Assembly: GCA_041396845.1 (NCBI GenBank)
Contig: JAWKXU010000003.1
Location: 1 to 64,000 of the forward strand
DNA from: JAWKXU01 sp020446465
GTDB lineage: Bacteria; Pseudomonadota; Alphaproteobacteria; Sphingomonadales; Sphingomonadaceae
Direction of reading: 5' to 3'
DNA: 64,000 nucleotides
Shown here: positions 40,583 through 49,176 of the stretch, in pieces
Layout of the letters: each line of letters begins with the position of its first letter
Position numbering within the stretch: the stretch's first letter is position 1
Notes under the pieces: model-generated
The model's input: the letters and a program-made list of their open reading frames with translations, nothing else
Databases searched by the model: none
What the model was told of the DNA's origin: nothing
Translations under genes and position numbers: made by a program

Positions 40583-42739
40583 ATGTCACAGATCACCCCT
40601 GAAATCGTCGAGTCCCACGGTCTTTCGCCGGAGGAATATGAACGCGTTCTCCATGCTCTTGGTCGTGAGCCGAATCTGGTGGAACTGGGCATCTTTTCGG
40701 TGATGTGGAGCGAGCATTGCTCCTACAAGTCCAGCCGGTTGCACCTGAAGAAGCTGCCGACCGAAGCACCCTGGGTCATCTGCGGCCCCGGTGAAAATGC
40801 GGGCGTGATCGATATTGGTGACGGGCAGGCCGCCATCTTCAAGATGGAGAGCCACAACCACCCCAGCTATATCGAGCCTTATCAGGGCGCAGCGACCGGC
40901 GTTGGCGGTATCTTGCGCGACGTGTTCACGATGGGCGCACGGCCCGTCGCCAACATGAATGCGCTGCGTTTCGGCAGGCCCGATCATCCCAAGATGAAGC
41001 ACCTTGTCAAAGGCGTGGTTGCGGGCATCGGTGGCTACGGCAACTGTGTGGGTGTGCCGACCGTGGGTGGTGAGACCAATTTCCATCCCGCCTATGACGG
41101 CAATATCCTCGTCAATGCGATGACGGTTGGCGTCGCGGATGCGGACAAGATTTTTTATTCAGCGGCAACCGGGGTTGGTAATCCGATCGTCTATGTTGGG
41201 TCCAAGACGGGACGCGATGGCATCCACGGCGCCACAATGGCCAGCGCCGACTTTGGCGAGGATGCCGAAGAAAAACGCCCCACTGTGCAAGTGGGCGACC
41301 CCTTCACCGAAAAGCTGCTGATTGAGGCATGTCTGGAGCTGATGGCGACAGACGCCATCGTTGCCATTCAGGATATGGGCGCGGCGGGCCTTACCAGCTC
41401 CAGCGTTGAAATGGCGACCAATGGCAAGGCTGGCATACGGCTCGACATGGACAAGGTGCCTTGCCGCGAAGAAGGTATGACACCTTATGAAATGATGCTT
41501 TCTGAAAGCCAGGAACGGATGCTGATGGTCCTGAAGCCCGGCAAGGAGCCGATGGCTGAAGCGATCTTCAAAAAATGGGAGCTCGACTTTGCCGTGATTG
41601 GCGAAGTGACTGACACCCGGCACATGGTGCTGGAATGGCAGGGCGAAGTCGTCTGCGATATTCCGCTTGGCCCGCTGGCAGCCGATGCACCGGAATATGA
41701 TCGCCCCTACCTTTCCACAGAAGATTACAAGGCCTGGGCGCAGGTCAAGCCGCTGGACGCTGCGCCGCAAAGCGCAGACATCGGTGCAGATCTGTTGAAA
41801 CTGATGGCCTCCCCCAACCTCGCCAGTCGGCGCTGGATCTGGGAACAGTATGACAGTCAGGTGGGCGCCGATACCATCCAGACGGGCGGTGATGCGTCAG
41901 TAGTGCGTGTGCATGGCACAGCAAAGGCGCTCGCCATTACCACCGATTGCACCCCGCGTTATTGCTATGCCGACCCTTACGAAGGTGGCAAGCAGGCCAT
42001 TGCCGAATCCTATCGCAACCTGTCTGCTGTGGGTGCGACCCCGCTGGCAGTGACCAACTGCCTCAACTTCGCCAATCCGCAGCGGCCTGAAATCATGGCC
42101 CAGTTTGTCGGCTGTCTGGAAGGCATGGGCGATGCCTGCCGCGCGCTCGATTTCCCGATCGTTTCAGGCAACGTCAGCCTCTATAATGAAAGCAAGGCGA
42201 CGGGCGGCGGTTCGGCTATTTTGCCCACGCCCGCGATTGGCGGTGTGGGGCTGCTTGCCGATTATACGAAAATGGCACGGATCGGTTTTGGCAATGAAGG
42301 CGATGCAATCTGGCTCTTGGGTGGTGAAGGCACACACCTTGGTCAGTCGCAGTGGCTGCGCGAAATTGCCGGACGCGAAGACGGTGCGGCACCGGCAGTT
42401 GACTTGCAGAATGAACGTCAGCGCGGCGAATTTGTCCGCCAGTTGATCGACATGGGCCAGGCCAGGGCCGTGCATGACATTTCCGACGGTGGCCTTCTGG
42501 TTGCCCTCGCCGAAATGGCACTTGCCGGGGGAATTGGCTGTTCGCTGACTATCCCGCTGGATGTAGCCTCCGCTTTTGGGGAGGATCAGGGACGCTACGT
42601 GATCGTTGCTTCCGCCGGCGCGTCTATCGAAAACGCGATTCAGATCGGGACTGTCGGCGGCGATAGCGTGGCAGGCGTTGCTATTTCAGCCTTGCGCGAA
42701 GCGAGTGAGAGCTTTTTCCGCGACTGGATGGCCGCTTAA
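40583..42739 (+). CDS. purL: Phosphoribosylformylglycinamidine synthase II
   Basis: 718 residues, the small-type PurL that works with PurS and PurQ. It uses ATP and glutamine-derived ammonia to make FGAM in purine synthesis. Seen: SEHCSYKSSRLHLKKLPT, MESHNHPSYIEPYQGAATGVGGILRD, MGARPVANMNALRFG, ATGVGNPIVYVGSKTGRDGIHGATMAS and the second half NLSAVGATPLAVTNCLNF and VHDISDGGLLVALAEMAL. Ends overlapping the convergent serB by 4 bases. Confidence 0.96.
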   Translation: MSQITPEIVESHGLSPEEYERVLHALGREPNLVELGIFSVMWSEHCSYKSSRLHLKKLPTEAPWVICGPGENAGVIDIGDGQAAIFKMESHNHPSYIEPYQGAATGVGGILRDVFTMGARPVANMNALRFGRPDHPKMKHLVKGVVAGIGGYGNCVGVPTVGGETNFHPAYDGNILVNAMTVGVADADKIFYSAATGVGNPIVYVGSKTGRDGIHGATMASADFGEDAEEKRPTVQVGDPFTEKLLIEACLELMATDAIVAIQDMGAAGLTSSSVEMATNGKAGIRLDMDKVPCREEGMTPYEMMLSESQERMLMVLKPGKEPMAEAIFKKWELDFAVIGEVTDTRHMVLEWQGEVVCDIPLGPLAADAPEYDRPYLSTEDYKAWAQVKPLDAAPQSADIGADLLKLMASPNLASRRWIWEQYDSQVGADTIQTGGDASVVRVHGTAKALAITTDCTPRYCYADPYEGGKQAIAESYRNLSAVGATPLAVTNCLNFANPQRPEIMAQFVGCLEGMGDACRALDFPIVSGNVSLYNESKATGGGSAILPTPAIGGVGLLADYTKMARIGFGNEGDAIWLLGGEGTHLGQSQWLREIAGREDGAAPAVDLQNERQRGEFVRQLIDMGQARAVHDISDGGLLVALAEMALAGGIGCSLTIPLDVASAFGEDQGRYVIVASAGASIENAIQIGTVGGDSVAGVAISALREASESFFRDWMAA

Positions 42740-43620
42740 CCGGCCACCCAATCGCTCTGCGCGATACCAAGCAGTTTCAGAACGCTGGTCAGGTCGCCCC
42801 GGTCAATCCAGCCATTGGCTGCTGCGCGCGCCTTGGGTTTGGCGCGGTATGCAATGCCATAAGTCGCGGCCTCCAGCATGGGGATATCGTTCGCGCCATC
42901 ACCGGTTGCCAGTGTCGGCACATTTCCGCCCAGTTCGCCCACTTCTTCAAGCAGCACGGCTTTCTTCACGCTGCTGTCCGTAATTGCGCCGACCAGTCCG
43001 CCCGTCATCCGGCCATTCGTTACTTCGAGGCGATTGCCCACCACCCGTTCAAAACCCAATTGCTGCGCCACCGGGTCAGCGAAATGGTGAAATCCGCCCG
43101 TTACCAGAACGGTGCGGCAGTCCATTTTCTTCAGCGTTTCAACCAGCACGCGCGCGCCCGGCATAGGCGCAATGCGGGTGTTGAGGCATTCGTGGATGGC
43201 ATCTTCCGATAGATCGCGCAGCAACATCACGCGTTCGCGCAGTGCGCTTTCAAAATCGAGTTCGCCCTGCATCGCCCTTTCCGTAATGGCAGCGATTTGC
43301 GGTTTCAGCCCTGCGAAATCGGCCAGCTCGTCGATGCACTCTTGCCCGATCATGGTTGAATCCATGTCGGAAATGAACACCTGCGGAATTGCGAAGTCAC
43401 CGCTTGCCAGCAAGCCATCGCTTTCGGGAAAATGCCGGTCAAGCAAGGCGCGGACCTGGGCCACATCGTCGCTGCCAAACGCAACTTCCAGCACATCGTC
43501 TGCACTTTCGAGCATTCCTGCACGGACGATCTCTATGCCGCTGGAGCCGCATTCAGCTTGCAAGGCATCGAGACTTGCGGACAAACGGGCGTGGTCTGCT
43601 ATCAGGCGAGCGATGAGCAA
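42736..43620 (-). CDS. serB: Phosphoserine phosphatase
   Basis: 294 residues from TTG at 43620 (AGGAGA 7-8 bases upstream). Final step of serine synthesis. HAD motifs: catalytic DMDSTMI (about residue 90, with QECIDELADFAG), motif II in VLVTGGFHHFA, Lys in SVKKAVLLEE and GDGANDIPML. The N-terminal ~75 residues form the ACT-like regulatory part. The start codon overlaps miaA on the other strand by 8 bases. Confidence 0.93.
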   Translation of the reverse strand: MLIARLIADHARLSASLDALQAECGSSGIEIVRAGMLESADDVLEVAFGSDDVAQVRALLDRHFPESDGLLASGDFAIPQVFISDMDSTMIGQECIDELADFAGLKPQIAAITERAMQGELDFESALRERVMLLRDLSEDAIHECLNTRIAPMPGARVLVETLKKMDCRTVLVTGGFHHFADPVAQQLGFERVVGNRLEVTNGRMTGGLVGAITDSSVKKAVLLEEVGELGGNVPTLATGDGANDIPMLEAATYGIAYRAKPKARAAANGWIDRGDLTSVLKLLGIAQSDWVAG

Positions 43621-44590
43621 GCGGAAATCTCCTGAATCTGATACGGCGCGCAAATCGGATGAAGCCTTGCCGCCGCTCGCGCTCATTGCAGGGCCGACGG
43701 CCAGCGGCAAGAGCGATCTCGCAGTCAGGCTGGCAAAGCAACTGGCCGAACGGGGCCAGCGGGCCGCGATTGTCAATGCGGACAGCGCCCAAGTCTATGC
43801 CGATCTTGCCGTGTTGAGCGCGCGTCCAACTCCGGAAGAGATGCAGGGCGTGGAGCATGTCCTGTTTGGCACATGGGACGGCGCGCAGGCGTGCTCTGCC
43901 GCGGACTGGGCCGAGGCAGCAAAGCGGGAAATCCTGCGACTTCATGCGAGTGGCGTGCTGCCCATTCTGGTTGGCGGGACTGGCCTTTATATCCGCACCT
44001 TGCTGGATGGGATCGCCCCCGTGCCGCAAATCGCGCCCGATGTTCGGGCTGAGGTGCGGGCCATGCCTACGCCGGGTGCCTATGCCGCGTTGCAGATAGA
44101 AGACCCGGAACGCGCTGCCACGCTGAATCCGGCGGACACCACGCGGATTGCCCGCGCGCTGGAAGTGGTCAGATCAACCGGGCAGCCACTGGCCCATTGG
44201 CAGCAACAGCGCAACGGTGGAATTGGTGATACGGTGATACTGCACCCCGCCGTCCTTCTGCCAGATCGGCAGTGGCTTTACGACCGATGCGACCGCCGCT
44301 TCGCCACTATGCTGGACCATGGCGCAATCGCTGAAGTTGAGGCCCTGCTGGCGCGCAAGCTCGATCCAGCTCTGCCCGTTATGCGGGCCATCGGTGTGCG
44401 GGAAATTGCCGCGATGCTGCGTGGCGAACTCTCGCGAGAAGAGGCGCTCGGCGCTGGTGCTCAATCCACGCGCAACTATGCTAAACGACAATATACATGG
44501 TTTCGTGGCCAGCTTCCGCAAGATTGGGTTCGAATCGACACATCCAGTTTCAATTCAAATTATATTTTTGAAACATTATTTCACAAATAG
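43613..44590 (+). CDS. miaA: tRNA dimethylallyltransferase
   Basis: 325 residues. It transfers an isopentenyl group to A37 of tRNAs that read UNN codons, the first step of ms2i6A. Seen: P-loop LIAGPTASGKSDLAVRLA (about 20), NADSAQVYADLAVLSARP, GGTGLYIRTLLDG and QSTRNYAKRQYTWFRGQ near the end. The ATG at 43613 overlaps the 5' end of serB. Confidence 0.95.
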   Translation: MSKRKSPESDTARKSDEALPPLALIAGPTASGKSDLAVRLAKQLAERGQRAAIVNADSAQVYADLAVLSARPTPEEMQGVEHVLFGTWDGAQACSAADWAEAAKREILRLHASGVLPILVGGTGLYIRTLLDGIAPVPQIAPDVRAEVRAMPTPGAYAALQIEDPERAATLNPADTTRIARALEVVRSTGQPLAHWQQQRNGGIGDTVILHPAVLLPDRQWLYDRCDRRFATMLDHGAIAEVEALLARKLDPALPVMRAIGVREIAAMLRGELSREEALGAGAQSTRNYAKRQYTWFRGQLPQDWVRIDTSSFNSNYIFETLFHK

Positions 44591-44593
44591 ACC

Positions 44594-44622
44594 TTGACGT
44601 ATCACTTCATTCCACATATTGA
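44594..44622 (+). promoter_or_regulatory. Possible promoter before ilvB leader
   Basis: TTGACG (44594-44599), 17-base spacer, TATTGA (44617-44622), just after the miaA stop and upstream of the hairpin at 44645-44672. The -10 match is weak. Confidence 0.3.
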
Positions 44623-44644
44623 GCCGCCATTAATTTGGAGATGA

Positions 44645-44680
44645 GACCCGGTGCGCACACCCGCGCCGGGTCGCTTTTTT
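44645..44680 (+). terminator. Terminator or attenuator hairpin between miaA and ilvB
   Basis: GACCCG (44645-44650) pairs with CGGGTC (44667-44672) and GCGC with GCGC inside, followed by GCTTTTTT (44673-44680). It lies 80 bases before the ilvB start. It can terminate miaA transcription or attenuate ilvB. Confidence 0.7.
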
Positions 44681-44752
44681 GTAGAGCGGGCGATAATCCG
44701 ATTGGCGGCAATGCTGGCAATCGCGCCCGGTGGAAGATGTAAGGAATTGAAC

Positions 44753-46495
44753 GTGAGTGAAGAGCGCAGTGGCGCGAGCATCCTTGTCGAATGTCTGGTC
44801 CGGCAGGGTGTCGAATATGTGTTCGGCTATCCCGGCGGTGCCGTTCTGCCGATCTATGACGAACTGTTCGCCGATGAACGCATCCGCCATATCCTTGTCC
44901 GTCATGAAGCCGGTGCGGTCCATGCGGCTGAAGGCTATGCCCGTTCGACAGGCAAGCCGGGCGTTGTGCTTGTCACGTCCGGTCCCGGTGCGACCAATGC
45001 CGTCACGGGTATTGCCGATGCGTTCATGGATTCCATCCCGCTCGTGATGATCACGGGACAGGTTGCCACCAACCTGATTGGTTCTGACGCGTTTCAGGAA
45101 GCCGACACAATTGGCATTACGCGCCACTGCACAAAGCATAACTATCTGGTGAAAGACCCGGATCAGCTTGCTGCCACGATTGATGAAGCATTCGAGATCG
45201 CAACCACTGGCCGCCCCGGCCCGGTTGTGATTGATTTGCCAAAGAACGTGCAGGTTGCAACCGCCCTGCTTGGCGATCAGAAACCCCAGCGCCCTGCCCG
45301 CTATCAGCCGCGTCTTGCCGGATCTGGCGAAGAGATCGCTGAAGCAATCGCCATGATTGCGGCAGCCGATGCGCCGATCCTCTACACCGGCGGCGGGGTC
45401 ATCAATTCAGGCCCGCGCGCTGCTGAACTGCTTCGCAAGTTCCAGGAAATGACGGGTGCGCCGGTCACTTCCACCTTGATGGGCCTTGGTGCCTTCCCTG
45501 CTGATCATCCCGATTGGCTGGGTATGCTGGGAATGCACGGCACTTATGAATCCAACATGGCGATGAACCGTGCGGACCTTATTGTCTGCATCGGGGCGCG
45601 TTTCGATGACCGCGTGACCGGGCGGCTTGATGCCTTTGCTCCCCATTCGAAGAAAATTCACATCGATATTGATCGCAGCTCGATCAACAAAAATGTCGCT
45701 GTCGATTTGCCGATCGTGGGTGACTGTGCGATCGTTCTTGAACAATTTATCGCTGCATGGGGAAGCCAGCCCGCCCGCGATCTGTCTGAATGGAAAGCAC
45801 GGATCGAGGGCTGGCGCGCGCGTCAGAGCCTCGCCTATCCCGAAAAGACAGACGTTATCATGCCACAACACGCGGTGGAGCGGCTATTTGCGCTGACAAA
45901 GGATCTGGACCCGGTAATCTCCACGGAAGTCGGCCAGCACCAGATGTGGGCAGCCCAGTATTACAAGTTCTTCGGGCCGAACCGCTGGCTCACGTCTGGC
46001 GGATTGGGCACGATGGGATACGGCTTGCCCGCTGCAATCGGCGCGCAGCTTGGAAATCCGGGCCGGCTGGTGATCGACGTTGCCGGCGAGGCGTCCATTC
46101 AGATGAACATTCAGGAACTGGGGACCGCCAGCCAATATCGCCTGCCGATTAAGGTTTTCATCCTCAATAACGAATATATGGGGATGGTTCGCCAGTGGCA
46201 GGAACTGACTTACGAAAGCCGCTATTCCAATTCCTACTCCGACAGTTTGCCCGATTTCGTGGCGTTGGCCGAAGCCTATGGCTGGAAGGGTATCCGCATT
46301 TCCAGCAATGAAGAACTGGATGCAGGTATTCAGGCGATGATCGACCATGATGGCCCGGTGATGGTGGACTGCCTCGTTTCCAAGGAGGCGAATTGTTACC
46401 CGATGATCCTGTCGGGCGCAGCCCATACAGACATGATCCTCTATGGCGACGAAGTGGCGGGAACGCTCGAAGACGAAGCCAAGGCGCTGGTGTAA
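44753..46495 (+). CDS. ilvB: Acetolactate synthase large subunit
   Basis: 580 residues from GTG at 44753 (AAGGAA upstream); the frame is open further upstream without a better start. First common step of valine, leucine and isoleucine synthesis. Seen: the TPP N-domain SGASILVECLVRQGVEYVFGYPGGAVLPIYDEL with catalytic Glu in RHEAGAVHAAEGYAR, FAD-region ARFDDRVTGRLDAFAP, and the C-terminal TPP motif AGEASIQMNIQELGTA ... LNNEYMGMVRQW. The usual GDG metal Asp is Glu here. Followed by ilvN 13 bases later. Confidence 0.96.
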   Translation: MSEERSGASILVECLVRQGVEYVFGYPGGAVLPIYDELFADERIRHILVRHEAGAVHAAEGYARSTGKPGVVLVTSGPGATNAVTGIADAFMDSIPLVMITGQVATNLIGSDAFQEADTIGITRHCTKHNYLVKDPDQLAATIDEAFEIATTGRPGPVVIDLPKNVQVATALLGDQKPQRPARYQPRLAGSGEEIAEAIAMIAAADAPILYTGGGVINSGPRAAELLRKFQEMTGAPVTSTLMGLGAFPADHPDWLGMLGMHGTYESNMAMNRADLIVCIGARFDDRVTGRLDAFAPHSKKIHIDIDRSSINKNVAVDLPIVGDCAIVLEQFIAAWGSQPARDLSEWKARIEGWRARQSLAYPEKTDVIMPQHAVERLFALTKDLDPVISTEVGQHQMWAAQYYKFFGPNRWLTSGGLGTMGYGLPAAIGAQLGNPGRLVIDVAGEASIQMNIQELGTASQYRLPIKVFILNNEYMGMVRQWQELTYESRYSNSYSDSLPDFVALAEAYGWKGIRISSNEELDAGIQAMIDHDGPVMVDCLVSKEANCYPMILSGAAHTDMILYGDEVAGTLEDEAKALV

Positions 46496-46508
46496 GGAGG
46501 ACCGGACA

Positions 46509-47024
46509 ATGAAAATTGAACATCGCGAATCCGAACGCCACGTCCTGACGGTTACTGTCGATAACGAAGCGGGCATCCTTGCCCGCATCGCCGGCATGTT
46601 CACGGCGCGCGGCTATAACATCGACAGCCTGACGGTGGCCGACATTTCGGAAAACCACTCTGTCAGCCGTATTACAATCGTCACCAACGGGCCGCCTGCG
46701 GTCATTGACCAAATCCACGCGCAACTGGAACGTCTGGTGCCGGTTCACAAAGTCACCGATCTCACCGAGGTCGGCGCCCATGTCGAACGCGAACTGGCGC
46801 TGGTTAAAGTTGCCGGCACTGGCGAAAAGCGGGTTGAAGCACTGCGCGTTGCCGATGTTTTTCGCGCAAAGGTCGTCGATACAACCACGTCCAGTTTCAT
46901 ATTCGAACTGACCGGCGCGCCGGAAAAGATCGACAGTTTCGTCGCCATCATGCGCGAACTGGGCCTGGTGGAAGTGGGGCGCACGGGCATCGTCGGCATG
47001 ATCCGTGGGGTCGAGGCTGCCTGA
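46509..47024 (+). CDS. ilvN: Acetolactate synthase small (regulatory) subunit
   Basis: 171 residues. It binds valine for feedback inhibition and activates the large subunit. ACT domain (about 8-80): HVLTVTVDNEAGILARIAGMFTARGYNIDSLTV, then DLTEVGAHVERELALVKV and the conserved C-terminal domain (VVDTTTSSFIFELTGAPEKIDSF). AAGGAGG straddling the ilvB stop serves as ribosome site, so it is coupled to ilvB. Confidence 0.96.
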   Translation: MKIEHRESERHVLTVTVDNEAGILARIAGMFTARGYNIDSLTVADISENHSVSRITIVTNGPPAVIDQIHAQLERLVPVHKVTDLTEVGAHVERELALVKVAGTGEKRVEALRVADVFRAKVVDTTTSSFIFELTGAPEKIDSFVAIMRELGLVEVGRTGIVGMIRGVEAA

Positions 47025-47062
47025 CGCCTGGATCAAAGATTTTTCCGTGCGGCTTGTCTCGC

Positions 47063-47097
47063 GCGGCATTTGCCCTTAGCGGGGCCGCAAGTTTTTT
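47063..47097 (+). terminator. Terminator-like hairpin between ilvN and ilvC
   Basis: GCGGC (47063-47067) pairs with GCCGC (47084-47088), with CCC/GGG inside, followed by AAGTTTTTT. It lies 52 bases before ilvC. A frame GTG-CGG-CTT-GTC...ATT-TGC-CCT-TAG (47047-47079) ends within it. Confidence 0.5.
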
Positions 47098-47148
47098 CAA
47101 ATGGGTGCCGTTTTATGCGGCATGATCGCCTGACATGAAGGACAGACA

Positions 47149-48168
47149 ATGAAAGTCTATTACGACGCCGATTGCGATATCAACCTGATTACCGACAAGA
47201 AAATTGCTATTGTCGGTTATGGCAGCCAGGGCCATGCCCATGCCCAGAACCTGCGCGATTCCGGGGTGAAGGAAGTCGCCATTGCCCTGCGCGAAGGCTC
47301 TGCCACTGCTAAGAAGGCCGAAGGTGCGGGCTTCAAGGTCATGACGAATGCCGACGCTGCCAAATGGGCCGACATCATCATGATACTGACGCCGGACGAA
47401 CATCAGGCTGCCGTCTGGGCGAACGACATCGCTGCCAACATCCGTCCAGGTGCAGCACTTGCATTCGCACATGGCCTTAACATCCACTTCGGCCTGATTG
47501 AGCCGTCCAGTGAGATCGACGTCATCATGATCGCGCCCAAAGGCCCCGGTCACACCGTTCGCAGTGAATACCAGCGCGGCGGCGGCGTGCCTTGTCTTGT
47601 TGCTGTGGCGCAGGATGCAACCGGCAATGCCCATGACATTGCCCTTGCCTATGCTTCGGGCGTCGGTGGCGGTCGTTCCGGCATTATCGAAACAAACTTC
47701 CGCGAAGAATGTGAAACCGATCTGTTCGGTGAACAGGTTGTGCTCTGCGGTGGTCTGACGCACCTCATTCAGGCTGGCTTCGAAACACTGGTGGAAGCTG
47801 GTTACGCGCCGGAAATGGCCTATTTTGAATGTCTCCACGAAGTGAAGCTGATTGTTGACCTGATGTATGAAGGCGGCATCGCCAACATGCGTTACTCGAT
47901 CTCCAACACGGCTGAATATGGTGACATCACAATCGGTCCGCGCATCATTACCGACGAAACGAAGGCAGAAATGAAGCGCGTGCTGGCAGATGTGCAGGCA
48001 GGCCGCTTTGTGAAGAATTTCGTGCTCGACAACCGCGCTGGTCAGCCGGAGCTCAAGGCAAGCCGCAAGGCCGCAGCGCGCCACCCGATCGAGGAAACCG
48101 GCGCCAAGCTGCGCGCAATGATGCCGTGGATCGGCAAGAATGCGCTGGTCGACAAGAGCAAGAACTAA
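47149..48168 (+). CDS. ilvC: Ketol-acid reductoisomerase
   Basis: 339 residues, class I (short) form. It converts acetolactate to dihydroxy-isovalerate with NADPH and Mg. Seen: Rossmann site IAIVGYGSQGHAHAQNLRDSG (about 20-40), ALAFAHGLNIHFG, IAPKGPGHTVRSEY, acidic metal ligands in FREECETDLFGEQVVLCGG and LHEVKLIVDLMYEGG. RBS GAAGGACAG. A hairpin before and a terminator after make it a separately tunable unit of the ilv group. Confidence 0.97.
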   Translation: MKVYYDADCDINLITDKKIAIVGYGSQGHAHAQNLRDSGVKEVAIALREGSATAKKAEGAGFKVMTNADAAKWADIIMILTPDEHQAAVWANDIAANIRPGAALAFAHGLNIHFGLIEPSSEIDVIMIAPKGPGHTVRSEYQRGGGVPCLVAVAQDATGNAHDIALAYASGVGGGRSGIIETNFREECETDLFGEQVVLCGGLTHLIQAGFETLVEAGYAPEMAYFECLHEVKLIVDLMYEGGIANMRYSISNTAEYGDITIGPRIITDETKAEMKRVLADVQAGRFVKNFVLDNRAGQPELKASRKAAARHPIEETGAKLRAMMPWIGKNALVDKSKN

Positions 48169-48196
48169 AGGTCTTGTTTTCAAATCCATAATCATG

Positions 48197-48236
48197 GAAC
48201 CTCCGGTCGCTCTTATGTAACCGGAGGTTTCTTTTT
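48197..48236 (+). terminator. Terminator after ilvC whose 3' arm carries the yceI ribosome site
   Basis: GAACCTCCGGT (48197-48207) pairs with ACCGGAGGTTT (48220-48230), then CTTTTT. The right arm contains GGAGG (48223-48227), 9 bases before the yceI-family ATG at 48237. Confidence 0.8.
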
Positions 48237-48911
48237 ATGCGTCGCCTTGCCATTCCCGCCCTTGCTACCGTTCTTCTGACAGGCAGTGTGGTTGCCCTGC
48301 AGGCAACGGAAACGCCTGCAATACCGGGTGCAATGGAACCGGGGCGCGTTACGGAAGGCGCATACAAGACCGATCCTGCGCACACGCTGGTCGGTTGGCG
48401 AATCAACCATCTCGGCTTCAACGATTATTTCGGCACATTCGGTGATGTTGAAGGCACGCTGGATCTCGATCCGGCTGATCTGTCTTCGGCAAAGCTGGAT
48501 GTGACGATCCCCGTTACTTCGGTTTCGGTTATCAGCGAGGGTCTGCGCGAACACTTGTTCAGGGCTGGCAAGGATGGCGCTGCGCCTGACTTCTTCGGGC
48601 CTGAGCCAGCGCCTGCCCGTTTTGTATCCACCAAGGTCGAACCTACAGGGCCAACTACCGCCATCGTTTCGGGAGATTTGACACTTATGGGCCAGACCCG
48701 TCCGCTCGCCTTGCAGGTAGAGTTTACCGGCGCGGGTCTCAATGTGATGAACAATGCCGAAACCGTGGGTTTTGAAGCGCAGGCCAGTCTCAAGCGTTCA
48801 GATTTTGGCCTTTCGGGTTTCATCCCATTGGTCAGTGATGGTGTGGATTTGCAGATTACTGCCGCTTTCGAGAAGATTACACCCGATCACGACCACGATC
48901 ATACCAAATAA
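48237..48911 (+). CDS. YceI family periplasmic protein
   Basis: 224 residues. A signal peptide (RRLAIPALATVLLTGSVVALQA) precedes the YceI lipocalin-like barrel: YKTDPAHTLVGWRINHLGFNDYFGTFGDVEGTLDLDPADLSSAKLDVTI, then VSGDLTLMGQTRPLALQVEF and KRSDFGLSGFIPLVSDGVDLQITAAFE. Relatives bind polyisoprenoids. The tail is His/Asp-rich (DHDHDHTK), which could bind metal. The ATG follows the ilvC terminator directly, so expression depends on read-through or its own promoter. Confidence 0.9.
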   Translation: MRRLAIPALATVLLTGSVVALQATETPAIPGAMEPGRVTEGAYKTDPAHTLVGWRINHLGFNDYFGTFGDVEGTLDLDPADLSSAKLDVTIPVTSVSVISEGLREHLFRAGKDGAAPDFFGPEPAPARFVSTKVEPTGPTTAIVSGDLTLMGQTRPLALQVEFTGAGLNVMNNAETVGFEAQASLKRSDFGLSGFIPLVSDGVDLQITAAFEKITPDHDHDHTK

Positions 48912-49004
48912 ACTCCCTTTTTATCAGGGGTGTATGGATTGACTTTGCGCAGGTCTATCGCGCGAACTTGAATCTCGCGCGACAATGTGCAAATTGATTG
49001 TGCA

Positions 49005-49052
49005 ATGACGAACCGCACGATCCTATCGCTGCTTCGACTTACACGCCCTTAG
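49005..49052 (+). CDS. leuL: leuA leader peptide (leucine-rich)
   Basis: 15 codons, MTNRTILSLLRLTRP, with four Leu and one Ile in six of its middle codons. Its last four codons and the stop (TAG) lie in the 5' half of the terminator 49041-49063, the layout used for attenuation. No strong ribosome site is visible; instead its ATG overlaps the stop (ATGA) of a seven-codon frame MCKLIVQ at 48985-49008, so it may be translated by coupling. Confidence 0.6.
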   Translation: MTNRTILSLLRLTRP

Positions 49053-49063
49053 GCGTGTCTTTT
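49041..49063 (+). terminator. leuA attenuator terminator
   Basis: ACACGCC (49041-49047), loop CTTA, GGCGTGT (49052-49058), then CTTTTT. It lies 119 bases before leuA and overlaps the leader peptide's end. GCCTAAGGGC (49094-49103) downstream could pair with 49045-49054 instead. Confidence 0.7.
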
Positions 49064-49176
49064 TGCCTGCGCGCCATCCGCGCACAGCACCCCGCCTAAG
49101 GGCAACACTACAACAACCCAGTCGAAAATTTTGCGCAAGGCTTGCCGTGCGCGCACGAGGCGATAAGGCGAATATC

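Noticed and set aside
47113..48195. A 360-codon open frame on - antisense to ilvC
   Set aside because: ilvC is certain; the shadow has His/Arg-rich sequence without domain.
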